This document shows positions 36,212 to 44,888 of a stretch of 63,797 nt of DNA, piece by piece (positions within the stretch are counted from its first letter, which is position 1; every line of letters begins with the position of its first letter). The notes below the pieces were generated by a model. The model was not told where the DNA came from. It saw only the letters and a program-made list of their open reading frames with translations, and ran no database searches. Source of the stretch: an uncultured Microbacteriaceae bacterium (lineage in GTDB: Bacteria > Actinomycetota > Actinomycetes > Actinomycetales > Microbacteriaceae); contig CALMSL010000076.1 in NCBI GenBank assembly GCA_937872445.1, positions 1 to 63,797 on the forward strand, written 5' to 3'. A program made the position numbers and the translations under genes.

Positions 36212-37909
36212 GTGTCAGCTTTCGCCGATTCCGTGATCGTGGACGGCTGGATCTTCACTGCGGGGATGGAACGCCCGGCGCTCGCCGACATCGCCATTGC
36301 GGGCGAGCGGATCATGGCCGTGGCCGAAGCCGGAGGTCTCGCGGACCTCATCGGACCGACGACGACAGTCCGCAGCGCCGCAGGCGAACTCATCGTTCCC
36401 GGCTTCCAGGACGCGCACATCCATCCGGTGTTCGGCGGCACCGAGCTCCTGCAGTGCGACCTCACCGCCGCCACGAGCGCTGAGGACTGCTACCGGTTGA
36501 TCCGGCAGTACTGCGCCGACCGCCCGGAGCCGGAGTGGATCATCGGCGCGGGCTGGTCGATGGAGTTTTTCCCCGGCGGCACCCCGACCAGGCGGGCGCT
36601 GGATGCCGCGACGGATGGCCGGCCCGCCGCGATCCTCAACCGGGACCACCACGGCATCTGGGTCAACTCGCGGGCGCTCGAACTCGCCGGCATCACCCGC
36701 GAAACGCCGGACCCGGGGGACGGCCGGGTCGAACGTGATTCCGCCGGGAACCCGTCCGGCACGCTCCACGAGGGGGCATCCGATGCGGTCACCTCGATCC
36801 TGCCGAAGGTGACCGACGAGCTCGCCGACCTCGGCCTGCGCACAGCGCAGGCCTACCTGCACGAACTCGGCGTGACCGCGTGGCAGGACGCCATGCTCGG
36901 CATCGGACTTGGCACGAAAGACGCCACCGACACGTACCTTGCCGCGCTTGCCGCAGGGGAACTCACCATGCGCGTCGTCGGTGCCCAGTGGTGGGAGCGC
37001 GACGGCGGGCTCGAGCAGGTCGACTCGATGATCGAGCGGCGCGACCGCATCGCCGCAGCGGACCCGACGGGCAGGTTCAGGGCATCCTCGGTCAAGATCA
37101 TGGTGGACGGCGTCGCGGAGAATTTCACCGCTGCGCTGAGTGCGCCGTATCGGGATGCCACGGGCCGCGCCACGGCGAACTCCGGTCTCTCGTTCATCCC
37201 GCCGAGGAACTTGAAACGGTACGTCACGGCGCTGGATGCTGCCGGATTTCAGGTGCACTTCCACGCGCTGGGTGACCGGGCGGTCACCGAAGCGCTCAAC
37301 GCGATCAAGGCGGCTCGCACCGCAAACGGCGATCGGGGCAACCGCCACCACCTTGCGCACCTGCAGTGGATCAGCTCCGCCGACATCCCCCGTTTCGCGA
37401 AGCTGGGGGCGGTGGCGAACCTCCAGATGCTCTGGGCGATGCACGAAGATCAGCTCGACGAGTTGACCATTCCGTTCATCGAACCGGGCCTGGTGGATCG
37501 CCTGTACCCGTTCGGGGAACTGGCCGAAAGCGGTGCGACGCTCGCCGCCGGCAGCGACTGGCCGGTGTCGACCCCCGACCCGCTCGCCGCCATCCACATC
37601 GGCGTGAACCGCACGCTGGACCCGGCGAACGCGCCCCCGCTCGGCGGCGTCGAACAACGCCTCACGCTCGCAGATGCGCTGACTGCGTACACCTTTGGCA
37701 GCGCGTTCGTGAACGGGCTGGAGGGGGACACGGGGCGTATTCAGGCCGGTTACCTCGCCGACCTCGTCGTGATCGATCGGAATCTTTTCGCGTTCCCGAC
37801 CGCCCAGATCGGCCAGGCGCGGGTGCGGCTGACCCTGTCGGGCGGGAGGGTCGTCTACGACCGCGATCAGGCCCCCGCCCGCCGCGACCCGGCGGTGGCG
37901 TCGACATGA
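36212..37909 (+). CDS. YtcJ-like metal-dependent amidohydrolase
   Basis: This 565-residue amidohydrolase superfamily member is of the YtcJ/amidohydro-3 group. Metal ligands are visible in PGFQDAHIHPVFGG (HxH), with later candidates FHALGDRAV, HHLAHLQW and AAGSDWPVSTPDP (Asp). The C-terminal beta-sandwich resumes at GRIQAGYLADLVVIDRN. It hydrolyses C-N or C-O bonds in amide or cyclic substrates; the substrate is unknown. It is the first gene of a TetR-controlled operon. GTG at 36212 follows GAGGAG by 7 bases and its stop overlaps the NIPSNAP ATG. Confidence 0.9.
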   Translation: MSAFADSVIVDGWIFTAGMERPALADIAIAGERIMAVAEAGGLADLIGPTTTVRSAAGELIVPGFQDAHIHPVFGGTELLQCDLTAATSAEDCYRLIRQYCADRPEPEWIIGAGWSMEFFPGGTPTRRALDAATDGRPAAILNRDHHGIWVNSRALELAGITRETPDPGDGRVERDSAGNPSGTLHEGASDAVTSILPKVTDELADLGLRTAQAYLHELGVTAWQDAMLGIGLGTKDATDTYLAALAAGELTMRVVGAQWWERDGGLEQVDSMIERRDRIAAADPTGRFRASSVKIMVDGVAENFTAALSAPYRDATGRATANSGLSFIPPRNLKRYVTALDAAGFQVHFHALGDRAVTEALNAIKAARTANGDRGNRHHLAHLQWISSADIPRFAKLGAVANLQMLWAMHEDQLDELTIPFIEPGLVDRLYPFGELAESGATLAAGSDWPVSTPDPLAAIHIGVNRTLDPANAPPLGGVEQRLTLADALTAYTFGSAFVNGLEGDTGRIQAGYLADLVVIDRNLFAFPTAQIGQARVRLTLSGGRVVYDRDQAPARRDPAVAST

Positions 37910-38217
37910 AGACCGTCCAGCTTCGCCGGTACACGATCCAGGAGGGCGAATTTGACGCGTTCGCCGCCTGGTGGGTGTCCGAGATGCCGACGCTTCGCGA
38001 AGCGTTCGGGTTCACCATCGAGTTCGCGTACGGGATCCCGGAAACCCGCGAGTTCATTTGGGCGGTGGGTGTCGCCGGTTCGGCTGAGCGCTTTGCGGAG
38101 GTCGAAGCGCGATACCTTGCATCCGCAGAGCGCGCGGCCGTGATGGGCGCGATTCCGGAGCGGGTCGCCGAGCGAAACATCCGTCTCGTGACGGAAGTTC
38201 AGGGAGCGACGCCATGA
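37906..38217 (+). CDS. NIPSNAP family protein
   Basis: This 103-residue ferredoxin-like protein (dimeric alpha-beta barrel class) is recognised by its start MKTVQLRRYTIQEGEFDAFAAWW and by length. NIPSNAP proteins often lie beside monooxygenases and may act as small auxiliary or binding subunits. It is translationally coupled at both ends by ATGA overlaps, arguing for equal production with the amidohydrolase and the flavoenzyme. No catalytic residues can be named. Confidence 0.82.
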   Translation: MKTVQLRRYTIQEGEFDAFAAWWVSEMPTLREAFGFTIEFAYGIPETREFIWAVGVAGSAERFAEVEARYLASAERAAVMGAIPERVAERNIRLVTEVQGATP

Positions 38218-39476
38218 GGGTGCTGATCGCGGGGGCCGGAATCGGCGGGCTCACGACCGCGCTGTCCCTGCACGCTGCCGGGATCACGGACGTCACCATC
38301 TGCGAGAGCGTCCCGGAGCTGCGCCCGCTCGGGGTCGGCATCAACCTGCTGCCGCACGCGGTGCGCGAACTCACGGAGCTGGGGCTCGGGGATGAGCTTG
38401 CGAAACTTGGTGTGGCAACGAGCCGCCTGAGCTACTTCAACCGTTTCGGCCAGGAGATCTGGTCCGAGCCCCGCGGCATCGGTGCCGGCTACCGCTGGCC
38501 CCAGTATTCGATCCACCGCGGCGAGCTGCAAATGTTGCTTCGGGACACCGTCGACCGCGTGCTGCCCGGCTCGATCAGGCTCGGCTCGGCCGTGCAGTCG
38601 TCGAATCCTGCGCCGGTCGGCGGCGAGGATGTCGGTGTTCGGTCGCAGGATGGCGCCGAGTGGGCGGTTTCCGCGGATGTCCTGGTCGGCGCGGACGGGA
38701 TCCACAGCACCCTGCGCGCACTGAGGTATCCGGATCAGGGCGACCCGGTGTGGAACGGCCTCATGCTGTGGCGCGGGACGGCGTGGGTGGAACCGTTCCT
38801 GGACGGCCGAACCATGATCATGGCGGGAGACGGCCAGCAGAAATTCGTCGCGTATCCGCTGACCGGCGCGAGCGCCGACCCCGATCGCCACGGCCTCGTG
38901 AGGCTCAATTTCATCGCTGAGCGGCGGGTGCCGGACGAGGGCCCCGGCGAGAACAGCTGGACCCGCACCGCCGACCCGGCCGAAGTGGCGCGGGAGTTCC
39001 GGGACTGGGATTTCGGCTGGCTGAACGTTCCGCAGGTGATCGCCTCGGCCACCGAACTGCTCCGCTATCCGATGGTGGATCGCGACCCGGTTGCGCAGTG
39101 GACGTTCGGCTGCCAGACGCTTCTCGGGGATGCCGCGCACCCGATGTACCCGATCGGGTCCAACGGGGCGTCGCAGGCCATCCTCGACGCGCGCACTCTC
39201 GCGTACGAACTAGCCACGGCGCCGACCGTCGGGGAGGCGCTCTCCCGGTACGAGAGTGCTCGCCTCCCACTCACGGCTGCGCTCACGCTCAGCAATCGGC
39301 AACTCGGCCCGGAGCGCGTCATGCAGTTGGCGTTCGAACGCGCGCCCGGCGGATTCGCCCACATCCACGACGTCGTGTCTCGGGAAGAACTGGAGTCGAT
39401 CGCCGCGCAGTACAAGCAGGCAGCCGGGTTCGCTCCGGAACTCCTCAATGAGCGCGCTTCGCTCAGCGTGAGCTGA
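38214..39476 (+). CDS. FAD-dependent monooxygenase, PhzS-like
   Basis: This 420-residue group A flavoprotein hydroxylase has the FAD motif LIAGAGIGGL (residues 3-12), GADGIHSTLRA (second motif, about 160), and GDAAHPMYPIGSNGASQAI (about 305). The stretches RPLGVGINLLPHAV and IWSEPRGIGAGYRWPQYSIHRGELQMLL closely resemble the phenazine monooxygenase PhzS subgroup. It would hydroxylate an aromatic or heterocyclic ring using NAD(P)H and O2. With the upstream amidohydrolase the likely logic is release of an aromatic core followed by hydroxylation. No phenazine core genes are present, so phenazine itself is not implied. Confidence 0.88.
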   Translation: MRVLIAGAGIGGLTTALSLHAAGITDVTICESVPELRPLGVGINLLPHAVRELTELGLGDELAKLGVATSRLSYFNRFGQEIWSEPRGIGAGYRWPQYSIHRGELQMLLRDTVDRVLPGSIRLGSAVQSSNPAPVGGEDVGVRSQDGAEWAVSADVLVGADGIHSTLRALRYPDQGDPVWNGLMLWRGTAWVEPFLDGRTMIMAGDGQQKFVAYPLTGASADPDRHGLVRLNFIAERRVPDEGPGENSWTRTADPAEVAREFRDWDFGWLNVPQVIASATELLRYPMVDRDPVAQWTFGCQTLLGDAAHPMYPIGSNGASQAILDARTLAYELATAPTVGEALSRYESARLPLTAALTLSNRQLGPERVMQLAFERAPGGFAHIHDVVSREELESIAAQYKQAAGFAPELLNERASLSVS

Positions 39477-39500
39477 CGTTCCCGCACGGTCGGGCAACGT
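39476..39500 (+). terminator. Terminator-like hairpin after the PhzS-like gene
   Basis: The nested stems ACGTT/AACGT and CCCG/CGGG enclose a 6-base loop immediately after the stop codon. There is no long T-tract. It separates the operon from the subtilase gene. Confidence 0.45.
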
Positions 39501-39630
39501 GAGAACGCCACAGGTTTATAACAGCTTGGTAACGAAGTGCCCCGTATGGGGGTAGACCGGGCATATGGTCATTCTCACGCGCAGGTCCCGACTGCGGCAT
39601 TATCCGTGCTGGTCAGGGAGGGACACGATC

Positions 39631-42600
39631 GTGGGTATTCGTAAAATCATCGCGGGGGTTGCCACAAGCGCACTCATCGCCTCTGGCCTCGTCGCGGGAA
39701 CCGCGCTCGGGGCCGTCGCAGCTCCGACCTCCATCGGGGGCCATGAGCAAACGACCTTCACGCCGGGACGCTACGTCGTCACGCTCGTCGATGACGCCGC
39801 AGCAACCTACCGGGGAGGCACGAACGGGTTCGCACCGACGACGCCGAAGTCCGGCAAGCAGCTCAATGCGCAAAACCGTTCGGTGGAGAACTACTCCGAC
39901 TACCTCACGCAGCAGCAAAAGGATGTCGCTGCCACGGTGGGCGCGAAAATCGAGTACTCCTACACGCTCGCCCTGAACGGCTTCTCCGCGAATCTCTCGG
40001 CGAAGCAGGCCGCGGAGCTGTCGGCGAACAAGAAAGTCGCCAGCATCGTCCCCGATGAGCTTCGGCACGTGACTGCGGTCCCGTCGACAACCTTCCTCGG
40101 CCTGGACGGGCCGGATGGCGTGTGGGCGTCCCTTGGCGGCATCGACCACGCGGGTGAGGGTGTCGTCGTCGGCATGCTCGACACCGGCATCGCGCCCGAG
40201 AATCCGTCATTCGCCGGATCTCCGCTTGGCACGTCCCCGGGATCTGAACCGTACCTGAGCGGGTCCACCATCAACTTCGTGAAGGGCGATGGCGGCACCT
40301 TCACCGGCACGTGCGAAACGGGCGTGCAGTTCACCGCGTCCGATTGCAGCACGAAAATCGTCGGCGCGCGGTACTTCGTCGACGGGTTCGGTGCCGGAAA
40401 CATCGGCGGAACCGGCCTCGGCGAATACCTTTCCCCGCGCGACGGCGACGGACACGGATCGCACACCTCGAGTACGGCGGCCGGAGACGCGAATGTGCCC
40501 GCCTCGATTGCGGGGACAAGCTTCGGCACCATCACCGGTGTCGCGCCGGCAGCGAAGATCGCCACGTACAAGGTCTGCTGGACCGGCCAGGACCCGACGG
40601 TAACCACCGATGATGGTTGCGCGACCTCGGACATCCTCGCGGCGATCAACGCCGCTATTGCCGACGGTGTCGACGTCATCAACTTCTCGATCGGAGGCGG
40701 GGCGGCGCAGACCACCGTGTCTCTCACCGATCAGGCGTTCCTCAACGCTGCAGCGGCGGGGATCTTCGTGTCGGCTTCTGCGGGCAACGCGGGACCGGGC
40801 TACTCCACGCTCGACAACGCGTCGCCGTGGATCACCACGGTCGCCGCGAGCACGATCCCGAGCTACGAAGCAACCGTGACTCTGGGCAATGGTGTCGCGA
40901 TGGCGGGAGCGTCGGTGACCGTCGACATGAACCCGGCCGACCCGCCGCTCACCGGCGATCTGGTTCTCGCGGACAGCGTGAAGCTCAGCGGGGCTGTGAA
41001 AGCGAACCTGTGCTACGCGAACACGCTGGACCCGGCATTGGCTGCGGGGAAGATCGTGGTGTGCGAGCGCGGCGATATCGCGCGAGTCGACAAGTCGGCT
41101 GAGGTCGCCAGAGCAGGCGGCATCGGCATGATCCTCATCAACGTCGTACCGGGCTCGACGGATCTGGACAACCATTCCGTCCCGACCATCCACCTTGATG
41201 CGCAATTCCATGACCCGCTCATGGCGTATGCCGCGACCGCGGGAGCCACGGCCACGTTCAGGCCGGGAAACTCCACCGGCATTGAACCGCCAACCCCCCA
41301 GGTGGCCGGGTTCTCCTCCCGCGGCCCCGTCCTCGCGGACGGCAGCGACATCCTGAAGCCGGACATTTCGGCTCCGGGCGTGGCCATCATCGCTGATGGC
41401 GCGAATGCGCAGGGTGGGGCTCCGACATTCCAGTTCCTGTCGGGGACGTCGATGGCGGCGCCGCACATTGCCGGCATCGCCGCCCTGTACCTCGGGAAGT
41501 CGCCGCTTGCCTCCCCGTCGGAGATCAAGTCGGCCATGATGACGACCGCCTACAACACGCTCGACGGCAACGGAAATCCGGTGACGGATCCGTTCATTCA
41601 GGGCGCCGGCAACGTGGACCCGACGAAGTACTTCGCACCGGGCCTGCTGTACCTGAACGGTGTGAATGACTGGCTCTCCTACATTCAGGGGATCGGCTAT
41701 GACGTGGGCGCTCCGCCCATCAACCCGAGCGACCTGAACCTCGCGTCGATCGCGATCGGTGCGCTCACCGCGCCGGAGACGATCACGAGAACTGTGACCG
41801 CAACACAGGCCGGCACGTTCACGTCGTCGATTTCGGTGCCCGGCGTCGACGCGGTGGTTTCGCCATCCACGTTGACGTTCGCGAGCGCTGGCGACACCGC
41901 GAGTTACACGGTGACGTTCACGCGAACGGATGCGCCGCTCGACACGTTCACCACGGGAGCCCTGACCTGGACCAGCGGAAGCACGGTTGTCCGTTCGCCC
42001 ATCGCGATCCAGCCGGTCACCATCGTTGCGCCGGCGAACGCCGCCGGCGAGGGCGCATCGGGCTCGGTGGGAATCACGGTGACCCCCGGATCGGATGCGG
42101 ATATCCCGCTGACGACTACCGGGTTGAGCCTCGGCGTTCTGCAGCCGGACCCCACCGGCACCGAAACCGGCCACTCCGGCTCGGGCGCGACGGGTGACTT
42201 CTTCAGCTACACGGTCACCGTTCCCAGCGGAACGGCGCTCGCGCGTTTCGACCTGGATTCGATCGATAACACCGCAGACCTCGACCTCACGGTGTACCGG
42301 CTCGACTCGACGGGAACGCCCGTCGCGGGCTGGCAGTCGGCGACATCCTCCGCGGATGAGCGGGTGGACATCGTGAACCCGGTTGCCGCCGACTATCTCG
42401 TGTACGTCGACATCTATTCCGCGAACCCGACCACGGCGTTCGACCTCCGGACGTACTCGGTCATCGAGGGCGGCACGCCGATCGGGCTCGACCCCGAAGT
42501 GATTCCCGGTGAGCAGGGCGTACCGTTCACGTACACGGCGAGCTGGAGCGGCCTTGAAGCGCACAGCAGCTACCTCGGGATCATCCACTACGCGGACACG

Positions 42601-43215
42601 GGCGCACAGACGCTCCTGACGGTGACGACGGGCGATGTCGTGTTGCCCGGCACCCCCATCAACACCTCGCCGCCCACGATCTCCGGCACCCCGGAGGTGG
42701 GGAAGAGGCTTACGGCGAATCCCGGAAGTTGGGACGTCGAGGGGTTGCACTTCGCCTACCAGTGGCAGGCGGATGGCGTGGACATCCCGGGAGCGGACTC
42801 ACGGCGCTACCGGGTGGCCTCCGCGGATCAGGGCAAGCAGCTGACCGTGGTGGTGACGGCGACGAAGGGCGATCTGCCCCCGGGCACCGCGGTGTCGGCC
42901 GCGGTGACAGTTCCGTTCACGTCCACAACGTCACTGTCCCTGAACCGGTTCATCGGGTTCTCCTGGCAGACGACGACCGCGAAGGTCACGGTCACGTCCG
43001 GAGCCCCCGGTGCGCCGACGGGAAGCGTGGCGATCAAGGTGAACGGAACTACCGTCACCACGATCGTGCTCACGTCGGCCGACAACGGCACCGCAACCTA
43101 CACGCTGCCGAAGCAGGGCCGCGGGTTCTACCGGGTGCAGGCCGAGTTCACGCCGGATGACGCGGCCGTGCAGGGTTCGACGAGCCCGACGAGGTACCTG
43201 CTGATCCTGTTCTAG
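39631..43215 (+). CDS. Secreted subtilisin-like serine protease
   Basis: This 1194-residue S8 protease has a signal peptide (residues 1-31, AVAAP cleavage region) and an inhibitor I9-type propeptide. The catalytic Asp184 is in GMLDTGIAP, His275 in GDGHGSHTSS, and Ser607 in SGTSMAAPH. A PA domain (LCYANTLDPALAAGKIVVCERGD) is inserted before the serine. A fibronectin-like region, a pre-peptidase-type beta domain and two Ig-like domains follow (about residues 1000-1190). There is no LPxTG or C-terminal helix, so it is likely released or held non-covalently. GTG at 39631 is preferred because AGGGAGGGA lies 7 bases upstream; starting at 39565 would spoil the signal peptide. Confidence 0.93.
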   Translation: MGIRKIIAGVATSALIASGLVAGTALGAVAAPTSIGGHEQTTFTPGRYVVTLVDDAAATYRGGTNGFAPTTPKSGKQLNAQNRSVENYSDYLTQQQKDVAATVGAKIEYSYTLALNGFSANLSAKQAAELSANKKVASIVPDELRHVTAVPSTTFLGLDGPDGVWASLGGIDHAGEGVVVGMLDTGIAPENPSFAGSPLGTSPGSEPYLSGSTINFVKGDGGTFTGTCETGVQFTASDCSTKIVGARYFVDGFGAGNIGGTGLGEYLSPRDGDGHGSHTSSTAAGDANVPASIAGTSFGTITGVAPAAKIATYKVCWTGQDPTVTTDDGCATSDILAAINAAIADGVDVINFSIGGGAAQTTVSLTDQAFLNAAAAGIFVSASAGNAGPGYSTLDNASPWITTVAASTIPSYEATVTLGNGVAMAGASVTVDMNPADPPLTGDLVLADSVKLSGAVKANLCYANTLDPALAAGKIVVCERGDIARVDKSAEVARAGGIGMILINVVPGSTDLDNHSVPTIHLDAQFHDPLMAYAATAGATATFRPGNSTGIEPPTPQVAGFSSRGPVLADGSDILKPDISAPGVAIIADGANAQGGAPTFQFLSGTSMAAPHIAGIAALYLGKSPLASPSEIKSAMMTTAYNTLDGNGNPVTDPFIQGAGNVDPTKYFAPGLLYLNGVNDWLSYIQGIGYDVGAPPINPSDLNLASIAIGALTAPETITRTVTATQAGTFTSSISVPGVDAVVSPSTLTFASAGDTASYTVTFTRTDAPLDTFTTGALTWTSGSTVVRSPIAIQPVTIVAPANAAGEGASGSVGITVTPGSDADIPLTTTGLSLGVLQPDPTGTETGHSGSGATGDFFSYTVTVPSGTALARFDLDSIDNTADLDLTVYRLDSTGTPVAGWQSATSSADERVDIVNPVAADYLVYVDIYSANPTTAFDLRTYSVIEGGTPIGLDPEVIPGEQGVPFTYTASWSGLEAHSSYLGIIHYADTGAQTLLTVTTGDVVLPGTPINTSPPTISGTPEVGKRLTANPGSWDVEGLHFAYQWQADGVDIPGADSRRYRVASADQGKQLTVVVTATKGDLPPGTAVSAAVTVPFTSTTSLSLNRFIGFSWQTTTAKVTVTSGAPGAPTGSVAIKVNGTTVTTIVLTSADNGTATYTLPKQGRGFYRVQAEFTPDDAAVQGSTSPTRYLLILF

Positions 43216-43226
43216 GCGACCGGCGC

Positions 43227-43958
43227 TCAGTCGGCGGCGGCTGGTGCGGCATGGCGACCCTGATGGGTCTCCGGCTGCACCAGCCGTCCGTCGTGCAGGT
43301 CGACGACATTGTGCGCGCGGGCGACGAGCAGCGGGTCGTGGGTGGAGATGACCGCGGCGATTCCCTTCGCCTTCACGAGCTCCTCGATGAGGTCCATCAT
43401 GGTTGCGGCGGTGCGCGAATCCAGTTGACCGGTTGGTTCGTCGGCGATGAGGATGTCCGGTTCACCGACGAGCGCGCGGGCGAGCCCGACGCGCTGCTGC
43501 TGGCCGCCGGAAAGCTCGTATGGTCGCTGAAGCGCGTGGTCGCCCAGGCCGACGAGGTCGAGAATTTCGCTGACCATCGCCGTACGCTCCCCGGGGTCGG
43601 TCCCTCGGATGCGTAACGGCACCTCAACGTTCTCCGCGGCCGAGAGCACGGGGATCAGCCCGAACGTTTGGAAAACGTAACCGATCTTTCCGCGGCGAAT
43701 TTCGGCAAGTTTCGTGTCGTTCAGAGTCGTGAGGTCATCATCACCGATCCACACGTTCCCTGACGTTGGGCGATCGAGCGCACCGAGCATGTTGAGTAGC
43801 GTCGTCTTGCCGCTCCCGCTCTTGCCGCGGACGACGAGGAGCTCGCCTGCGTGCACCCCGATCGTGATGTCGGTGCACGCGTGCACTTCGCCCGCACCGG
43901 TTGTGAACGTGCGGCTGACGTGTTCTGCCCACAGTGCTGGCCGGATTTCGTCCATCAT
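43227..43958 (-). CDS. MacB-type ABC transporter ATPase
   Basis: This 243-residue ATPase is of the LolD/MacB group that drives FtsX-type permeases. Walker A is GKSGSGKTT (about residue 47), the Q-loop is FQTFGLIPVLSAAENV, the signature is LSGGQQQRVGLARAL, and Walker B is ILIADEPTGQLD. ATG at 43958 overlaps the upstream stop (ATGA), and GGAGG lies 5 bases before it. It is the last gene of the four-gene operon 50905-43227. Two different ATPases with two large permeases suggest a heteromeric complex. Confidence 0.9.
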   Translation of the reverse strand: MMDEIRPALWAEHVSRTFTTGAGEVHACTDITIGVHAGELLVVRGKSGSGKTTLLNMLGALDRPTSGNVWIGDDDLTTLNDTKLAEIRRGKIGYVFQTFGLIPVLSAAENVEVPLRIRGTDPGERTAMVSEILDLVGLGDHALQRPYELSGGQQQRVGLARALVGEPDILIADEPTGQLDSRTAATMMDLIEELVKAKGIAAVISTHDPLLVARAHNVVDLHDGRLVQPETHQGRHAAPAAAD

Positions 43959-44884
43959 GGCGCCTCCTCCTCGTCGTGCGGCTCGGCCGGCGGGGAAGCC
44001 TTCGCCGGACGATTCCCCGGCCACACCCCGACATGGTCGGTTTCGAGCGCGAGCCGCACGCGCTCGCGCAGGTCGAGGGCTTTCGTGAAGTCATCCGGGA
44101 GCTGGAGTCTGCCTACTCGGTCGAGCACCGCGAACTCTTCAGCGATGTGCTGCTCCTGACCGTGTTCGTCGACTTCCCGCCGCCGAAGCACCTCAGTGGA
44201 TGTGCGTCCATCCCGGATCTGGACGGTGCGGTTGACGTGGTCGGAAACAGCGGGGTCGTGGGTGACGATGAGCGTCGTGATGCCGAGTCCTTCGTTCACG
44301 CCCCGCATCGCCTCGAGTACGTCGGAGGAGGTGGCTTCGTCGAGCTCACCTGTGGGCTCGTCGGCCAGGAGCACCTCGGGGTCGTTGGAGAGGGCAACCG
44401 CGATCGCGGTGCGTTGCTGCTCGCCGCCGGACATCTCGGTGGGCCTGCGGTCGGCGCAGTAGCCAACCTCTAGGAGGTCGAGGAGCTCCTGGATGCGGCC
44501 CCGGCGGTCTTTGGTCTTGTTGCCTGCAACGGCCATCGCCATGGCCACATTCTCCGATGCGGTCAAGTACGGCAGGAGATTGCGCGAGGTCTGCTGCCAC
44601 ACGAATCCGACACTGTGGCGCTGGTACTGCACACGCTCTTTGCGGCTCATCGTGAGCAGGTCGCTTCCCGCGCACCGTGCGACCCCGGCGGTCGGGGTGT
44701 CGAGCCCGGAGAGGATCGTGAGCAGGGTCGATTTGCCGGATCCCGACGCGCCGACAAGCGCGACCATTTCGCCGCGCTCGACGCTGAGGTTGAGTCCCTG
44801 GAGCGCCTGCACCTCGACTCCTTCGGCGGCGAAGATCCGCACAAGGTCGGTGCAGAGGATGTGCGGCTCAGTGTCGGTGGTCAT
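43955..44884 (-). CDS. MacB-type ABC transporter ATPase with C-terminal extension
   Basis: This 309-residue ATPase has Walker A GASGSGKST (about residue 40), the signature MSGGEQQRTAIAVAL, and Walker B VLLADEPTGELD. A roughly 80-residue C-terminal extension of acidic and basic residues follows the core (from DGRTSTEVLRRREV), which is unusual for this family and may bind the permease or a regulator. GGAAGGA lies 5-6 bases upstream of the ATG at 44884. The permease stop is 4 bases upstream, so expression is coupled. Confidence 0.88.
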   Translation of the reverse strand: MTTDTEPHILCTDLVRIFAAEGVEVQALQGLNLSVERGEMVALVGASGSGKSTLLTILSGLDTPTAGVARCAGSDLLTMSRKERVQYQRHSVGFVWQQTSRNLLPYLTASENVAMAMAVAGNKTKDRRGRIQELLDLLEVGYCADRRPTEMSGGEQQRTAIAVALSNDPEVLLADEPTGELDEATSSDVLEAMRGVNEGLGITTLIVTHDPAVSDHVNRTVQIRDGRTSTEVLRRREVDEHGQEQHIAEEFAVLDRVGRLQLPDDFTKALDLRERVRLALETDHVGVWPGNRPAKASPPAEPHDEEEAP

Positions 44885-44888
44885 GGTT

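Noticed and set aside
38214-39476. Phenazine biosynthesis locus
   Set aside because: Only a PhzS-like oxygenase is present; no PhzA-G core genes are found in the window.
39539-39555. CCCC-N4-GGGGG palindrome upstream of the subtilase as a CsoR site
   Set aside because: Shares the C/G tracts with the csoR operator, but spacing and flanks differ and a protease has no obvious copper link.
40207-42750. 847-codon minus-strand frame opposite the subtilase
   Set aside because: Arg/Asp/Gly-rich shadow frame; catalytic triad and signal peptide are on the plus strand.
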